Positions 18,817-29,331 are shown, counted from the first letter of the stretch. The stretch: 64,000 bases of DNA from Neobacillus vireti (GCF_001026695.1 NZ_LDNB01000012.1:367378-431377); one strand, 5' to 3'. Numbers and translations are program-made. The notes: generated by a model from the sequence alone, not told the origin.

Positions 18817-19410
18817 GTGCGCTTTATTTATCCTCTTTTGGCAAATAGATCCATTCTCGGACTTTTACTCATTGTCAATATTGCCGGAACTGCTTACGGA
18901 TATTATTGGTATGGGTGGCAGCTCAAAGAAACACCTGCTATTTTTCTTCCATTTGTTCCCGACAGTCCGACAGCAAGCTTATTTTTTGTTTTTGTCCTGA
19001 TTGCATTTCTGATGGGGAAAAACTGGCCATTAATCGAAGCACTTGCGATTGTAACTCTTTTTAAATATGGGATTTGGGCAGTTGTCATGAATATTCTTGT
19101 TTATTTTGTTCAAGGGGAGCTTGACTGGATTGGCTATATGTTGATTATCTCCCATTTTGCAATGGCTGTCCAAGGAATATTGTATGCACCGTTTTACCGT
19201 TTTAAATGGTGGCATTTAATCGTAACAGCAATATGGACGCTGCATAATGATGTAATTGATTACGTATTTTTTATGCTACCCTCTTATCATATGCTGGATC
19301 AGTATATACCGCAAATTGGCTATTTTACTTTCTGGCTTTCAGTTGTTTCGATTGGACTGGCCTATTATTTTTCAATAAGACCGAACCGGTTTAAATTAGA
19401 AATAAAATAA
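18817..19410 (+). CDS. ypjA: YpjA, DUF1405 integral membrane protein
   Basis: 197 residues from GTG 18817, with six or so hydrophobic segments and no soluble domain. It belongs to DUF1405, a Bacillus membrane family of unknown function found directly after qcrC. A TTG at 18799 is in frame but falls in the qcrC terminator; GGGGA at 18806-18811 is correctly spaced for 18817. The first bases are immediately downstream of that terminator, so expression may come from qcr readthrough or a cryptic promoter. Confidence 0.85.
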   Translation: MRFIYPLLANRSILGLLLIVNIAGTAYGYYWYGWQLKETPAIFLPFVPDSPTASLFFVFVLIAFLMGKNWPLIEALAIVTLFKYGIWAVVMNILVYFVQGELDWIGYMLIISHFAMAVQGILYAPFYRFKWWHLIVTAIWTLHNDVIDYVFFMLPSYHMLDQYIPQIGYFTFWLSVVSIGLAYYFSIRPNRFKLEIK

Positions 19411-19487
19411 TCGTGTTTCAATAATTAGTGGTCTAACCTTGTCCACCCCTACATACATTTTATTAGTAATGAAAGGGGGGACAAGGA

Positions 19488-20285
19488 TTGTTGAAAATCA
19501 AATGGTTACTTTTATTTGCAATTATTATGATGATGACTCCCATAGCCGCAGCCGCGGAACAGCAATCGCCCATGGAGCGGCTGGATGATATTTCTGATGA
19601 AGCACTCCAAATGGTAAAGTTTCATCGATATGAAGATGCAAAAAAAATGCTTGATTATTTTTCTGACCAGTTCACGAATATTTCTGGTAATGCAAGGCCA
19701 TTATCTGTAGATGAAGTAAGAATTGTTAACACCTCGCATGATGAAGCGATGGAAGCAGCGGTTAGCCCTAACATGAAATATGAGGAAAGAATAAATAAAT
19801 TAACTAAATTCCGGCTTGTTATAGATGCTATCGCGACAAGCCATCAACCCTTATGGACAGAAATGGAAGAACCGATAATGAGTGTCTTTAGCCAAGCAAG
19901 GGATGCAGCCATAAATGGCGATACAGCTCATTTTCATGCAAACTTTAATACCTTTCTATCACTATATAACGTAATTTATCCGAGCATGAAGGTTGATGTT
20001 CCTATCGAAACCATTCAAAGATTGGACGCCCGGATTGATTTTATAAATGAGTATCAATCACAGATTATTAGTGACACAAAAAGTCAGCAGGAACTTTATG
20101 CTTTAGACACCGACTTAAAAAATCTTTTTGCCAATATGGAAAAAGATGATGCCGATCCTTCACTATGGTGGGTAATCATTTCAACAGGGAGCATAATTAT
20201 TATGACATTATCCTATGTTGGGTGGCGTAAGTACAAGGGTGAAAAAACATGGAAAAAAGACCGCTCAAGAGATCATAAGGATTAA
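19488..20285 (+). CDS. ypjB: Sporulation protein YpjB
   Basis: 265 residues. It has an N-terminal signal peptide (residues 1-23, ending AAAAEQQ), a helical extracytoplasmic domain, and one membrane helix near residues 228-247 followed by a short Lys/Arg-rich cytoplasmic tail. This matches YpjB, annotated as a sporulation protein in B. subtilis; its biochemical role is not known. It starts with TTG behind AAGGGGGGACAAGG. Confidence 0.88.
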   Translation: MLKIKWLLLFAIIMMMTPIAAAAEQQSPMERLDDISDEALQMVKFHRYEDAKKMLDYFSDQFTNISGNARPLSVDEVRIVNTSHDEAMEAAVSPNMKYEERINKLTKFRLVIDAIATSHQPLWTEMEEPIMSVFSQARDAAINGDTAHFHANFNTFLSLYNVIYPSMKVDVPIETIQRLDARIDFINEYQSQIISDTKSQQELYALDTDLKNLFANMEKDDADPSLWWVIISTGSIIIMTLSYVGWRKYKGEKTWKKDRSRDHKD

Positions 20286-20289
20286 GATT

Positions 20290-20328
20290 AAAAAAAGCAA
20301 TGTCACTAATCGACATTGCTTTTTATTT
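20290..20328. terminator. Bidirectional terminator between ypjB and ypjC
   Basis: A stem of AAAAAGCAATGTC with GACATTGCTTTTT, with A/T runs on both sides, serves both convergent genes. It touches the 3' end of ypjC. Confidence 0.88.
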
Positions 20329-21195
20329 CTGTATTGGCACTTTATTTTCATCGTGTGTAAATCCTTCTCCGTGGACATCATGAACAACAGAAATCGAGAT
20401 AAATGCGTGTGGGTCAACAGAAGTGATCAAATTTTTCAAGCGCATGATTTCGTTTTTGGCGACAACGCAATACAAAACTTCACGCTCGCTTTTCGTATAG
20501 GAACCGTAACCTCTTAATGCAGTAACCCCACGGTCCATTTCATCCATAATCTTTTTCGCAATTTGTTCATTCTTATCTGAAATGACCATTGCACCCCGGG
20601 CAGAGTACGCACCTTCCTGCATAAAATCAATCACCCTTGCACCGACGAAAACAGCAACAAGTGTGTACATTGCTTGTTTGTAATTAAGGTATGTGAATAA
20701 TGAAAGGGCAATAACGCAGGCATCAAAGATAAACATCGTCTTTCCCATGTTCCAGCCTGCATATTTTTGGACAAGTCTTGCAATAATATCGACGCCGCCA
20801 GTTGTCCCTCCGAACCGAAAGATAACTCCTAAGCCAATTCCCGTGAAGACACCGGCAAACAAAGCTGCTAAGGTTAAATCGCTTTGCAGCGGCATATCAA
20901 GTGGGTAGCGCTGAAATATCCATAAAAAAATCGAAACCCCAACTGTTCCTAAAATCGTATATAAGAAAGCGTTCCGTCCTAATAACTTCCAGCCGATAAA
21001 AAATAAAGGAATATTAAGAAGCAGGTTTGTATAAGAAGGATCCCAGTTCAATAAGAAATAAAAAATCAGTGTAATTCCTGTGAACCCGCCTTCCGCCAGC
21101 TTATTCTCCATATTAAAATTGACCAAGCCGAACGCCATAATGGCCGCACCTAATAGGATAAACAGAATGTTCTTTAATTTAAGCCCTACTATCAT
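20323..21195 (-). CDS. ypjC: YpjC, YitT/DUF2179 family membrane protein
   Basis: 290 residues from ATG 21195 (an ATG at 21201 is also in frame but sits only 1 base from the GAGGAGGA ribosome binding site). The N-terminal two thirds is a membrane domain with about six helices, including the FRFGGTTGGVDIIARLV signature. The C-terminal cytoplasmic DUF2179 domain ends with a SVVHDVHGEGF stretch. The substrate is unknown for the family. It is divergent from ypjD. Confidence 0.88.
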   Translation of the reverse strand: MIVGLKLKNILFILLGAAIMAFGLVNFNMENKLAEGGFTGITLIFYFLLNWDPSYTNLLLNIPLFFIGWKLLGRNAFLYTILGTVGVSIFLWIFQRYPLDMPLQSDLTLAALFAGVFTGIGLGVIFRFGGTTGGVDIIARLVQKYAGWNMGKTMFIFDACVIALSLFTYLNYKQAMYTLVAVFVGARVIDFMQEGAYSARGAMVISDKNEQIAKKIMDEMDRGVTALRGYGSYTKSEREVLYCVVAKNEIMRLKNLITSVDPHAFISISVVHDVHGEGFTHDENKVPIQK

Positions 21196-21393
21196 AAACA
21201 TTCCTCCTCTTCCAAATAATCTCTCTTATGGCGGTATTTATTATAGCCGATTAAAGAGCTAAGAGCAATGAGGAGAGAAAAAGAGATGATAGAAACGAAA
21301 ATATTTGTAAAACCACCCCAATTTAGCTAACATAAACATGGATATATAACATTGTTAATGTGACATTTGCAGAAGAAATGAGGTGATGAGAAA

Positions 21394-21729
21394 ATGGCAG
21401 AACAAAAGACAATGAAAGACCTTCAGGCAGAAGTCGATACTTACATAGGCCAATTTAAAGAAGGATATTTTAGTCCTCTCGCAATGCTTGCAAGATTATC
21501 AGAAGAATTAGGAGAGTTGGCTAGAGAAGTAAACCATTACTACGGTGAAAAACCGAAGAAAAGCACTGAAACTGAAAAAGCTATTGAAGAAGAACTTGGC
21601 GATCTTCTCTTTGTTCTCATTTGCATGGCCAATTCCTTAAAGGTTGACTTGGAAGATGCCCATGATTATGTCATGGATAAATTTAAAACAAGAGATTCAG
21701 ACCGTTGGACAAGATTTGAGCAGGAGTGA
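21394..21729 (+). CDS. ypjD: MazG-like nucleotide pyrophosphohydrolase YpjD
   Basis: 111 residues, a single MazG domain. Metal-binding acidic residues lie in [15 protein letters not shown] near residues 30-44 and in [16 protein letters not shown] near residues 64-79 (the EExxE and ExxD pattern). The family removes pyrophosphate from (d)NTPs and so clears aberrant nucleotides. It overlaps the dapB ribosome binding site and shares its transcript. Confidence 0.92.
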   Translation: MAEQKTMKDLQAEVDTYIGQFKEGYFSPLAMLARLSEELGELAREVNHYYGEKPKKSTETEKAIEEELGDLLFVLICMANSLKVDLEDAHDYVMDKFKTRDSDRWTRFEQE

Positions 21730-21734
21730 TTAAA

Positions 21735-22538
21735 ATGAATGAAATTAAAATTATTATTGCTGGTCCGCGGGGCCGGATGGGCTCTGAGGCAGTTCAGCTG
21801 GTAACTGCCACAGCACATTTTAAACTGGCGGCTGTCCTTGATCACAAGAACGATGGCATGATGTTAAGCGATGTAGCAGGGTTCCAATCTATTTCAAATG
21901 TACCAATCTATACTGATATAGAAAAATGCTTGCAAGAGGTAGAGGCAGACGTATTAATAGATTTAACCACGCCTGAAGTTGGCATGTACCACGCGAAAAC
22001 AGCGCTGGAATATAATGTCCGCCCTGTTGTGGGTACAACGGGCTTTACAAAAGAGAATTTAGCTGAATTGGAAGATATCTGCCGTGAAAAAGAATTAGGC
22101 TGTATAATTGCGCCAAACTTTGCTATTGGGGCTGTGTTGATGATGAAATTTTCACAGCTGGCGGCGAAATATTTTCATGATATTGAAATTATCGAAATGC
22201 ATCATGACCAAAAACTAGATGCCCCATCCGGGACAGCGGTAAAAACAGCAGAGATGATATCAGCTGTAAGAGAAACTAAAAAACAGGGTCACGCCAATGA
22301 AAAAGAAACACTAAAAGGGGCTAGAGGGGCGGAGTATGATGGCATGCATATTCATTCTGTCCGCTTGCCAGGGCTCATCGCACATCAGCAGGTTTTATTT
22401 GGCTCTGATGGTCAGACATTAACCATTCGTCATGATTCCTACAATCGTGCCTCCTTTATGTCAGGAGTGAAGGTAGCGGTCGAAACGGTAATGAAGCATA
22501 ATAATTTTGTTTACGGACTAGAAAATATTTTAGACTAG
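21735..22538 (+). CDS. dapB: 4-hydroxy-tetrahydrodipicolinate reductase
   Basis: 267 residues. It reduces the dihydrodipicolinate precursor with NAD(P)H on the path to diaminopimelate and lysine; the same pathway feeds dipicolinate for spores. The nucleotide motif GPRGRMG is near residue 10. The active-site region is [18 protein letters not shown] near residues 154-171 with its catalytic His and Lys. ATG 21735 follows CAGGAGTGA; the GTG at 21726 lies in that site. Confidence 0.96.
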   Translation: MNEIKIIIAGPRGRMGSEAVQLVTATAHFKLAAVLDHKNDGMMLSDVAGFQSISNVPIYTDIEKCLQEVEADVLIDLTTPEVGMYHAKTALEYNVRPVVGTTGFTKENLAELEDICREKELGCIIAPNFAIGAVLMMKFSQLAAKYFHDIEIIEMHHDQKLDAPSGTAVKTAEMISAVRETKKQGHANEKETLKGARGAEYDGMHIHSVRLPGLIAHQQVLFGSDGQTLTIRHDSYNRASFMSGVKVAVETVMKHNNFVYGLENILD

Positions 22539-22549
22539 GAGTCAAAATA

Positions 22550-22969
22550 ATGAATATTGCCTTAATTGCCCATGATGAAAAGAAAAATGATCTCGTCCAA
22601 TTTGTCACAGCCTATCAAGAAATATTTAAGAAACATACTCTGTTTGCTACGGGCACAACTGGCTTACGAATTAATGAAGCTACGGGGTTGTCTATTACCC
22701 GTTATCAATCCGGTCCGCTTGGCGGTGACCAGCAAATTGGTGCAAGGATTGCCCAAAATCAAATGGATGCGATTTTCTTCTTCCGCGATCCGTTGACAGC
22801 TCAGCCTCATGAACCGGATGTGACTGCACTGGTCAGACTGTGTGATGTATATTCCATTCCACTTGCGACCAATATGGGTACGGCCGAATTATTAATTAGA
22901 GGTCTAGAACTGGGCTTAATCGATTGGAGAAATATCGTTAAAGAAAATGGTGAGGTAAATGGAAGATAA
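22550..22969 (+). CDS. mgsA: Methylglyoxal synthase
   Basis: 139 residues. It turns dihydroxyacetone phosphate into methylglyoxal, a phosphate-releasing overflow of glycolysis. The N-terminal [10 protein letters not shown], the phosphate-binding ATGTTGLRI near residue 36, [14 protein letters not shown] near 57 and [14 protein letters not shown] near 82 are all hallmark stretches. It ends 11 bases inside bshB1, suggesting translational coupling. Neighbouring bacillithiol genes fit, since bacillithiol helps detoxify methylglyoxal. Confidence 0.97.
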   Translation: MNIALIAHDEKKNDLVQFVTAYQEIFKKHTLFATGTTGLRINEATGLSITRYQSGPLGGDQQIGARIAQNQMDAIFFFRDPLTAQPHEPDVTALVRLCDVYSIPLATNMGTAELLIRGLELGLIDWRNIVKENGEVNGR

Positions 22970-23669
22970 ACCGTTACATATTCTTGCTTTCGGTGCCCAT
23001 GCTGATGATGTGGAAATCGGCATGGCAGGTACGATAGCGAAACTGGTTTCTGAAGGAAAACGTATCGGTATTTGTGATTTAACGGATGCTGATCTTTCTT
23101 CAAATGGGAATGTCACGTTAAGAAAAGCAGAAGCAAGACATGCAGCTGAAATTTTAGGTGTTTGTAAACGGACTTCGCTGGCATTTCCTGATAGAGGTTT
23201 ATTCTTAAATGATGAATACATAAGGAAGATTGCTGGTATTATACGAACATATAAACCCCAAGTTGTCTTTGCTCCCTATTTTGAGGACCGCCACCCTGAT
23301 CATGGGAATTGTGCCCGTCTTGTGGAGGAGGCGGTTTTTTCAGCTGGGATTAAAAAATATCAGACAGAAGATGGTACAGAGCCGCACCGAGTAGAAAAAC
23401 TGTATTTTTATATGATTAATGGTTTCCACAAGCCGGATTTTACTACGGATGTCACAATGTTTATCGACAAAAAGCTGGAAGCATTAAGGGCATATAAGAG
23501 CCAATTTGAACAAACAGACGAAAGCTTCAATACACCGCTCGTCAATGGTTATATTGAAACAGTCGAAGCCCGGGAAAGAATGTTTGGTAAATTGGTTGGG
23601 GTAACCTATGCAGAAGGCTTTAAAACAAAAGAGCCAATCCTTGTGAACCGAGATTTGATGGGAGATTGA
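22959..23669 (+). CDS. bshB1: Bacillithiol biosynthesis deacetylase
   Basis: 236 residues, LmbE-like zinc deacetylase. It removes the acetyl group from N-acetylglucosaminyl-malate in bacillithiol synthesis. Zinc ligands are in [14 protein letters not shown] near residues 12-25 (AHxDD) and the His of [13 protein letters not shown] near residue 110. It starts inside mgsA with GGTGAGG as ribosome binding site and is followed 3 bases later by bshA. Confidence 0.95.
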   Translation: MEDKPLHILAFGAHADDVEIGMAGTIAKLVSEGKRIGICDLTDADLSSNGNVTLRKAEARHAAEILGVCKRTSLAFPDRGLFLNDEYIRKIAGIIRTYKPQVVFAPYFEDRHPDHGNCARLVEEAVFSAGIKKYQTEDGTEPHRVEKLYFYMINGFHKPDFTTDVTMFIDKKLEALRAYKSQFEQTDESFNTPLVNGYIETVEARERMFGKLVGVTYAEGFKTKEPILVNRDLMGD

Positions 23670-23672
23670 AAA

Positions 23673-24800
23673 ATGAAGAAACTAAAAATTGGGATTACCT
23701 GTTATCCAACAGTGGGCGGATCGGGTGTAATAGCCACAGAGCTTGGGAAAATGCTAGCAGAAAAAGGACATGAGATTCACTTTATTTCTTCAAGCATTCC
23801 TTTCAGGCTTAATAAAATGTATCATAATATTTATTACCATCAGGTCGAAGTGAATCAATATTCTGTTTTCCAGTACGCACCCTATGACATTGCCCTGGCA
23901 AGCAAAATGGCGGAAGTAGCAAATCGGGAGAAATTAGATTTGCTCCATGTTCATTACGCCATTCCTCATGCAGTGTGTGCGATATTAGCCAAGCAAATGA
24001 GCCACAGAGATATAAAAATAGTCACGACACTACATGGGACAGACATAACCGTATTAGGGTATGATCCATCATTAACAGATGCGATTAAATTTGGTATCGA
24101 AAAATCCGATGTTGTCACTGCTGTCTCCAAGGCATTAGTGGATCAAACCTATGAACTAATCAACCCGGATAAGCAAATTGAAACTGTCTATAATTTTATT
24201 GATGAGCGAATCTACCATAAAAGAGATGCTTGTAAACTAAAGGGAGAATTCGGGATTAAAGAAGAAGAGAAAGTGATCATCCACGTCTCAAATTTTCGGG
24301 CCGTAAAACGCGTCCAAGATGTAGTGAAAACCTTTGCGAAAATTTCTGCGACAATGCCCGCTAAATTGTTGTTAGTTGGCGACGGACCAGAAATGACTTT
24401 AGTTTGTAAACTGGTAAGGCAGCTCGGGTTAGAGGACCAGGTCCTTTTCCTTGGAAAACAAGAGAATCTTGAGGAATTGTATTCCATCAGTGATTTGATG
24501 CTATTACTTTCGGAAAAGGAAAGCTTTGGGCTGGTAGCTTTAGAGGCTATGGCTTGTGGCGTGCCGTGTATTGGGACAAATATTGGCGGAATCCCAGAAG
24601 TCATTTTGCATGGAGAAACAGGATTTATTTGTGATGTAGGAGACATAGAAAAGATCTCAAGTAAAGCAATTGCGCTGTTAAATGATCAACATCTTCATCG
24701 GCAGTTTTCCAAGCTATCAGTGGAAACGGTTAAAACAACCTTCAATGCAGCAAAAATTGTTGAACAATATGAACAATTATATTATAAATTAATGAATTAA
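23673..24800 (+). CDS. bshA: N-acetylglucosaminyl-malate synthase (bacillithiol glycosyltransferase)
   Basis: 375 residues, GT4 family. It transfers GlcNAc from UDP-GlcNAc to L-malate, the first step of bacillithiol synthesis. The N-terminal [19 protein letters not shown] glycine loop, HVHYAIPHA near residue 92, [12 protein letters not shown] near 112 and the C-terminal [18 protein letters not shown] (EX7E motif) are present. It is paired with bshB1. Confidence 0.96.
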   Translation: MKKLKIGITCYPTVGGSGVIATELGKMLAEKGHEIHFISSSIPFRLNKMYHNIYYHQVEVNQYSVFQYAPYDIALASKMAEVANREKLDLLHVHYAIPHAVCAILAKQMSHRDIKIVTTLHGTDITVLGYDPSLTDAIKFGIEKSDVVTAVSKALVDQTYELINPDKQIETVYNFIDERIYHKRDACKLKGEFGIKEEEKVIIHVSNFRAVKRVQDVVKTFAKISATMPAKLLLVGDGPEMTLVCKLVRQLGLEDQVLFLGKQENLEELYSISDLMLLLSEKESFGLVALEAMACGVPCIGTNIGGIPEVILHGETGFICDVGDIEKISSKAIALLNDQHLHRQFSKLSVETVKTTFNAAKIVEQYEQLYYKLMN

Positions 24801-24811
24801 GGTGAAGTAGG

Positions 24812-26011
24812 ATGATAGAACCTTTTTTATCAGCTAATCCTGTGTTAAGGAAATTAGAGGATGCCGGTTACGAAGCCTATTTCGTTGGCGGTTCCGTTAG
24901 GGATTACCTTTTAAAGCGAAGGATTAGCGACGTAGATATTGCTGCATCAGCAACACCTGATGAAGTGAAATCAATCTTTCCGAAAACTGTCGATATTGGA
25001 ATTGAGCATGGAACAGTGCTTGTGTTATTTAACGGCGGATCGTATGAAATTACTACCTTTAGAACCGAAGCGGAGTATAAGGATTTTCGCCGGCCGAAAG
25101 AGGTAGCGTTTATCCGTAATCTCCAAGATGACTTAAAGCGCAGGGATTTTACGATGAATGCAATCGCGATGGACCGAAATGGAAAACTAATTGACTCCTT
25201 TGATGGACAGACGGCAATTAAAGATAAAGTAATTCAAACCGTTGGTAAGGCAGAGGAGCGTTTCGGTGAAGATGCGTTAAGAATGCTGCGGGCAGTTCGG
25301 TTTGTAAGCCAACTTTCTTTTACAATTGAAACTAATACGTTAACGGCATTAATTAAGCAAGTTGATTTACTTAAGAATATTGCTGTTGAAAGAAAAAAAG
25401 CAGAGTTTGAAAAGCTTTTAGGCGGCAAGAATCGAAATGAAGCCATCAAGGTTTTGCTTAAAACGAATTTATTTCTTTATTTGCCGGGTTTGGCGACTAA
25501 GGAAAAGCATTTAAAACAATTGATTAACTTTCAATGTGACAGCCTAAATAAAAATGAAATGTGGTCCATATTGCTTTTTTGTTTAGATATACAGGAAAAG
25601 GAAGTCGTGGAGTTTTTAAGAGAGTGGCGGATGGCAATTAAAGACATAAGAGCGATACAACAACAATTACTCTTCCTGGAAAAAAGACTTCAGCATGAAT
25701 GGTCCGTTTTTGATTTGTATCATGCAGGCTATGACAACATCCTATCTGTTGAAAAGCTGTACTTGGTTATCAACGGAATGAAAGAAACAGATTCAATCAA
25801 TCATTGGCTAGACTTGTACGACAAACTGCCAATCAAGCATCCTGCTGACATTAAGGTCACGGGGAACGATGTGATGAAATGGCTCGACAAAAGCGGCGGA
25901 CCCTGGCTGAAAGAGACGCTAGTAGAGATAGAGAATGCAATCGTAGCAAGGAAATTAGAAAATAATAAGCAAAAAATTAAGGAGTGGCTAATGGCGTGCA
26001 ATCCGAATTAA
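24812..26011 (+). CDS. cca: CCA tRNA nucleotidyltransferase
   Basis: 399 residues, class II enzyme that adds or repairs the 3' CCA of tRNA. The catalytic head is near residues 20-45 (YFVGGSVRDYLLKRRISDVDIA with the DxD pair). RRDFTMNAIA near residue 111 and EDALRMLRAVRF near residue 150 are family signatures. Length is normal for Bacillus. The last 16 bases overlap birA. Confidence 0.96.
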   Translation: MIEPFLSANPVLRKLEDAGYEAYFVGGSVRDYLLKRRISDVDIAASATPDEVKSIFPKTVDIGIEHGTVLVLFNGGSYEITTFRTEAEYKDFRRPKEVAFIRNLQDDLKRRDFTMNAIAMDRNGKLIDSFDGQTAIKDKVIQTVGKAEERFGEDALRMLRAVRFVSQLSFTIETNTLTALIKQVDLLKNIAVERKKAEFEKLLGGKNRNEAIKVLLKTNLFLYLPGLATKEKHLKQLINFQCDSLNKNEMWSILLFCLDIQEKEVVEFLREWRMAIKDIRAIQQQLLFLEKRLQHEWSVFDLYHAGYDNILSVEKLYLVINGMKETDSINHWLDLYDKLPIKHPADIKVTGNDVMKWLDKSGGPWLKETLVEIENAIVARKLENNKQKIKEWLMACNPN

Positions 26012-26973
26012 GAAAAGAATTGCTTGATGCCTTTACCAAAGCTGGCGACGTCTATTTATCCGGGCAGCATCTTGCTGAGGTAATTGGCTGCTCAAGAACC
26101 GCTGTGTGGAAGCACATTAAGGAATTAAGGAAAGAAGGCTTTGAATTAGAAGCCGTACGAAATAAGGGCTACCGAATTCTAAAAACACCGGAAAAAATAA
26201 CCGCCGATGAAATCAGACTAGGGCTGACAACGGAATTTATCGGCAGGAATCTCCACTATCAAGAAAGTGTTGAGTCGACACAAAAGATTGCCCATCAATT
26301 CGCTTCTGAGGATGTACCGGAGGGAACTGTAATTATTGCAGAAGAGCAAAAATTCGGAAAAGGCAGAATGAGTAGAAAATGGCATTCACCAAAATATACA
26401 GGCATTTGGATGAGTTTAATTCTTAGGCCGAATATCCCGCTGACGAACGCGCCTCAGTTGACACTATTAACAGCTGTAGCAGTTGTTCAGGCGATGGAAG
26501 AAATAACAGGACTGCAGCCTGAAATAAAGTGGCCAAATGATATATTACTGCATGAAAAAAAGGTAACTGGGATCTTAACAGAACTGCAGGCTGAAGCGGA
26601 CAGAATTCATTCGATTATTATTGGAATTGGCATAAACGTCAATCAACGGAAAGAGGATTTCCCAGATGAGCTTCAGGAAATAGCCAGCTCACTATCGATT
26701 GAAAAAGGAGAGGCGATTTCCCGGGCAGCGTTAATTAGAAGTGTTTTTAAACATTTTGAAAAACTGTATTTACTCTATTTAAAGCAAGGCTTTTTTCCGA
26801 TTAAGCTTCTTTGGGAAAGCTATGCCGTCAGTATTGGAAAAGAACTTAAAGCAAGAACGTTAACAAACGTAATTGAAGGAACAGCATTGGGAATCACGGA
26901 TGAAGGCGTTTTAAAAATAAAGGACCAATCTGGTGTTATCCACCATGTATATTCTGCTGATATCGAACTTTGA
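25996..26973 (+). CDS. birA: Biotin operon repressor and biotin-protein ligase
   Basis: 325 residues. The N-terminal winged helix-turn-helix (GQHLAEVIGCSRTAVWKHIKEL, residues ~20-41) binds the bio operator. The central ligase domain has the biotin-binding loop KFGKGRMSRKWHS near residue 117 and KWPNDILL near residue 178, with a C-terminal beta domain. It makes biotinyl-AMP and biotinylates carboxylases. GTG 25984 is open, but AAGGAG at 25979-25984 must be the ribosome binding site, and GTG 25996 gives MQSELRKELL, which aligns with B. subtilis BirA. Confidence 0.95.
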   Translation: MQSELRKELLDAFTKAGDVYLSGQHLAEVIGCSRTAVWKHIKELRKEGFELEAVRNKGYRILKTPEKITADEIRLGLTTEFIGRNLHYQESVESTQKIAHQFASEDVPEGTVIIAEEQKFGKGRMSRKWHSPKYTGIWMSLILRPNIPLTNAPQLTLLTAVAVVQAMEEITGLQPEIKWPNDILLHEKKVTGILTELQAEADRIHSIIIGIGINVNQRKEDFPDELQEIASSLSIEKGEAISRAALIRSVFKHFEKLYLLYLKQGFFPIKLLWESYAVSIGKELKARTLTNVIEGTALGITDEGVLKIKDQSGVIHHVYSADIEL

Positions 26974-26998
26974 ACCCTCTCACATAGCATTATATTCC

Positions 26999-27027
26999 TT
27001 GCAAGAAACGTGTACATTTTGTATGAT
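26999..27027 (+). promoter_or_regulatory. Sigma-A promoter of panBCD
   Basis: TTGCAA (26999-27004), exactly 17 bases, TATGAT (27022-27027). The predicted start near 27034 gives a leader of about 200 bases before panB. Confidence 0.75.
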
Positions 27028-27033
27028 AATTTC

Positions 27034-27177
27034 AATGGGCAGTATCCCTGGGAACTGCACCGACTTGTGATAACAATTAAAAAGGTTTCTGCCTAGATCC
27101 GTTTTTACGGACCGGGACAGAGGGATGGAACACGCAAAAGAGTAACAAAGATCCTCTGCCTTCAGAAGGATCTTTTT
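27034..27177 (+). ncRNA. Structured panB leader with terminator; candidate pan-motif RNA
   Basis: The first hairpin is at 27040-27059 (GCAGT paired with ACTGC, one bulged A). A second at about 27088-27121 pairs TCTG with CAGA and TCCGT with ACGGA and leaves two bulged A residues. These fit the published description of the pan motif upstream of panB, a hairpin with two bulged adenosines, often in tandem. It ends in an intrinsic terminator (27147-27177). CAGAGG at 27118-27123 can instead pair with CCTCTG at 27153-27158, which is inside the terminator, so an attenuation switch is plausible. Confidence 0.5.
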
Positions 27178-27232
27178 ATTTGCTCTTCGAATTCGTTTTA
27201 TCGCCTCTCCCATTATAAAAGGAGGGAAAAAG

Positions 27233-28069
27233 ATGAAGCAGACAACAGATTTTTTGAAAATGAAGGAAAAGAACGAGAAGATTGTCATGTTAACGGCCTA
27301 CGATTATCCATCTGCAAAACAAGCAGAACAGGGGGGAGTTGACGTTATTTTAGTTGGCGACTCGCTTGGAATGGTGGTTCTAGGTTACGATTCCACCATC
27401 CCGGTAACGGTTGAAGACATGATTCACCACACGAAAGCTGTTAAACGCGGAGCTAAAGATACATTTATTGTCGTAGATATGCCGTTTTTGACCTACCATC
27501 TATCAGTTAGAGATACATTAATTAACGCAGGCAGAATCATTCAGGAGACAGGCGCTCACGCTGTAAAACTTGAAGGAGCCGACGAGGTTATTGAAAAAAT
27601 TTCGGCCCTTACAAAAGCCGGGATTCCTGTTTGTGCCCACCTTGGGTTAACCCCGCAATCAGTTGGCGTTTTGGGTGGCTACAAGGTTCAGGGAAAAGAT
27701 GCGCATGCTGCGAAAAAGTTAATCGAAGATGCGAAAGAATGTGAGAAAGCAGGTGCCTTTGCTGTTGTCTTGGAATGTGTACCAAAGCAGCTGGCAGAGG
27801 AAGTAGCAAAGTCTATTTCCATTCCTGTAATTGGGATTGGCGCTGGTATTAATGTGGATGGGCAGGTGCTTGTTTATCATGATATCTTAGGCTATGGAGT
27901 TGAACGTGTGCCGAAGTTTGTCAAACAATACCATGCTGTAAATCCCTTCATGATTGAATCGATTCAAGCCTATGCGGCAGATGTGAAAAATAATCAGTTT
28001 CCTGAAGATAAGCATACATTTACGATGAAGGAAGAGGAACTGAAGGTACTTTATGGAGGCAAGGAATGA
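27233..28069 (+). CDS. panB: Ketopantoate hydroxymethyltransferase
   Basis: 278 residues. It adds a hydroxymethyl group from methylene-tetrahydrofolate to alpha-ketoisovalerate, the first committed step to pantothenate and coenzyme A. Signatures are [11 protein letters not shown] near residue 19, [15 protein letters not shown] near 41, GAHAVKLEG near 106 and [11 protein letters not shown] near 129. AAAGGAGGG precedes the start. Its stop overlaps the panC start (ATGA). Confidence 0.97.
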   Translation: MKQTTDFLKMKEKNEKIVMLTAYDYPSAKQAEQGGVDVILVGDSLGMVVLGYDSTIPVTVEDMIHHTKAVKRGAKDTFIVVDMPFLTYHLSVRDTLINAGRIIQETGAHAVKLEGADEVIEKISALTKAGIPVCAHLGLTPQSVGVLGGYKVQGKDAHAAKKLIEDAKECEKAGAFAVVLECVPKQLAEEVAKSISIPVIGIGAGINVDGQVLVYHDILGYGVERVPKFVKQYHAVNPFMIESIQAYAADVKNNQFPEDKHTFTMKEEELKVLYGGKE

Positions 28070-28914
28070 AGGTTATTACCACCATTAAGGAAATAAACGA
28101 AGAAATCGTAAAACAAAAGGGGTTAGGAAAATCGATTGGCTTTGTCCCGACAATGGGATTTCTGCATGAAGGCCATTTAACTCTGATAAAGAAAGCAAGA
28201 CTGGAAAATGATATTGTCGTCATCAGTATTTTTGTCAATCCTTTACAGTTTGGACCAACAGAGGATTATGCGGATTATCCCCGCGATTTTGAGCGAGACC
28301 ATGCCTTAGCTGAAAGTGAGCAGGTGGATTATCTTTTTTACCCGTCAGTGGAAGAAATGTATCCCAATGAACCATCGGTAAGAGTGACGGTTCAGGAACG
28401 AACTGATGTTTTATGCGGAAAATCCCGCCCAGGTCATTTTGACGGTGTTGCAACTGTCATTACAAAATTATTTAACATGGTGATGCCGGATAAAGCCTAT
28501 TTCGGTAAAAAGGATGCACAGCAGGTAGCGGTCATTGACGGGTTAATTGCTGATTTTAATTTCCCAGTCGAGCTTATTCCTGTCGACATTGTTCGGGAAC
28601 AGGATGGGCTCGCGAAAAGTTCCCGGAATGTCAATCTCTTACCTGAAGAAAGAATTCAGGCAGCAGTGCTCTATAAAAGCTTAGCAGCGGCAAAAGAAGC
28701 AATTGATCAAGGTGAACAAAATCCTTCTCGATTAATCGAGCTAATTAGTGGAATGATTACAAGTGAAACCAATGGACAAATTGATTATGTCGAAATTTTC
28801 TCTTATCCAAGGTTAAAGCCATTGGAAAAAATAGAGGGTTCCATAATTATAGCACTCGCTGTAAAATTTACTAAGGTTCGCTTAATTGATAATTTCATTA
28901 TTCATCTAGATTAG
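28066..28914 (+). CDS. panC: Pantothenate synthetase
   Basis: 282 residues. It joins pantoate and beta-alanine using ATP. The nucleotide-binding [18 protein letters not shown] is near residues 27-44 (HIGH-like), [18 protein letters not shown] near 58, and the KSKS-type loop [12 protein letters not shown] near residue 180. It is translationally coupled to panB and followed by panD after 33 bases, giving the complete panBCD pathway. Confidence 0.97.
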   Translation: MKVITTIKEINEEIVKQKGLGKSIGFVPTMGFLHEGHLTLIKKARLENDIVVISIFVNPLQFGPTEDYADYPRDFERDHALAESEQVDYLFYPSVEEMYPNEPSVRVTVQERTDVLCGKSRPGHFDGVATVITKLFNMVMPDKAYFGKKDAQQVAVIDGLIADFNFPVELIPVDIVREQDGLAKSSRNVNLLPEERIQAAVLYKSLAAAKEAIDQGEQNPSRLIELISGMITSETNGQIDYVEIFSYPRLKPLEKIEGSIIIALAVKFTKVRLIDNFIIHLD

Positions 28915-28947
28915 ACTTGAAAAAGTGACAACAGGGGAGGAATACTT

Positions 28948-29331
28948 TTGTTTCGTACTATGATGAACGGTAAGATCCATCGAGCAATCGTAACAGAAGC
29001 TAATTTAAATTATGTAGGCAGTATTACAATAGATGAGGATATTTTAGACGCTGTTGGCATGATAGCGAATGAAAAAGTTCAAATTGTCAATAACAACAAT
29101 GGTGCCCGTCTTGAAACCTATATTATTCCCGGTGAGAGAGGCAGCGGTGTTATTTGCCTAAATGGCGCTGCAGCCCGCCTTGTCCAAAAAGGGGATATTG
29201 TTATCATCATTTCTTATGCCATTGTACCCGAAGAAAAACTAGCTGCTCACAATCCTAGAGTGGCGATTATGGATGAAAACAATCGCATTAAAGAACTGAT
29301 CAATAAAGAACCTGCACTCACAGTTTTGTAA
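28948..29331 (+). CDS. panD: Aspartate 1-decarboxylase proenzyme
   Basis: 127 residues. It makes beta-alanine from aspartate. The self-cleavage site NYVGSIT is present, with cleavage between Gly24 and Ser25 to form the pyruvoyl group. [11 protein letters not shown] near residue 48 and [13 protein letters not shown] near 70 are conserved. The start is a TTG with GGGGAGGAA upstream and matches the B. subtilis protein residue for residue in length. Confidence 0.97.
   Translation: MFRTMMNGKIHRAIVTEANLNYVGSITIDEDILDAVGMIANEKVQIVNNNNGARLETYIIPGERGSGVICLNGAAARLVQKGDIVIIISYAIVPEEKLAAHNPRVAIMDENNRIKELINKEPALTVL

Noticed and set aside
27121-27135. AGGGATGGAACACGC resembles the T-box consensus AGGGTGGNACCGCG before a terminator
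   Set aside because: Only about 90 bases separate the predicted transcription start from this string, too little for a T-box stem I with specifier loop, and the match has an inserted A and other mismatches. A pan-motif leader explains the hairpins better.
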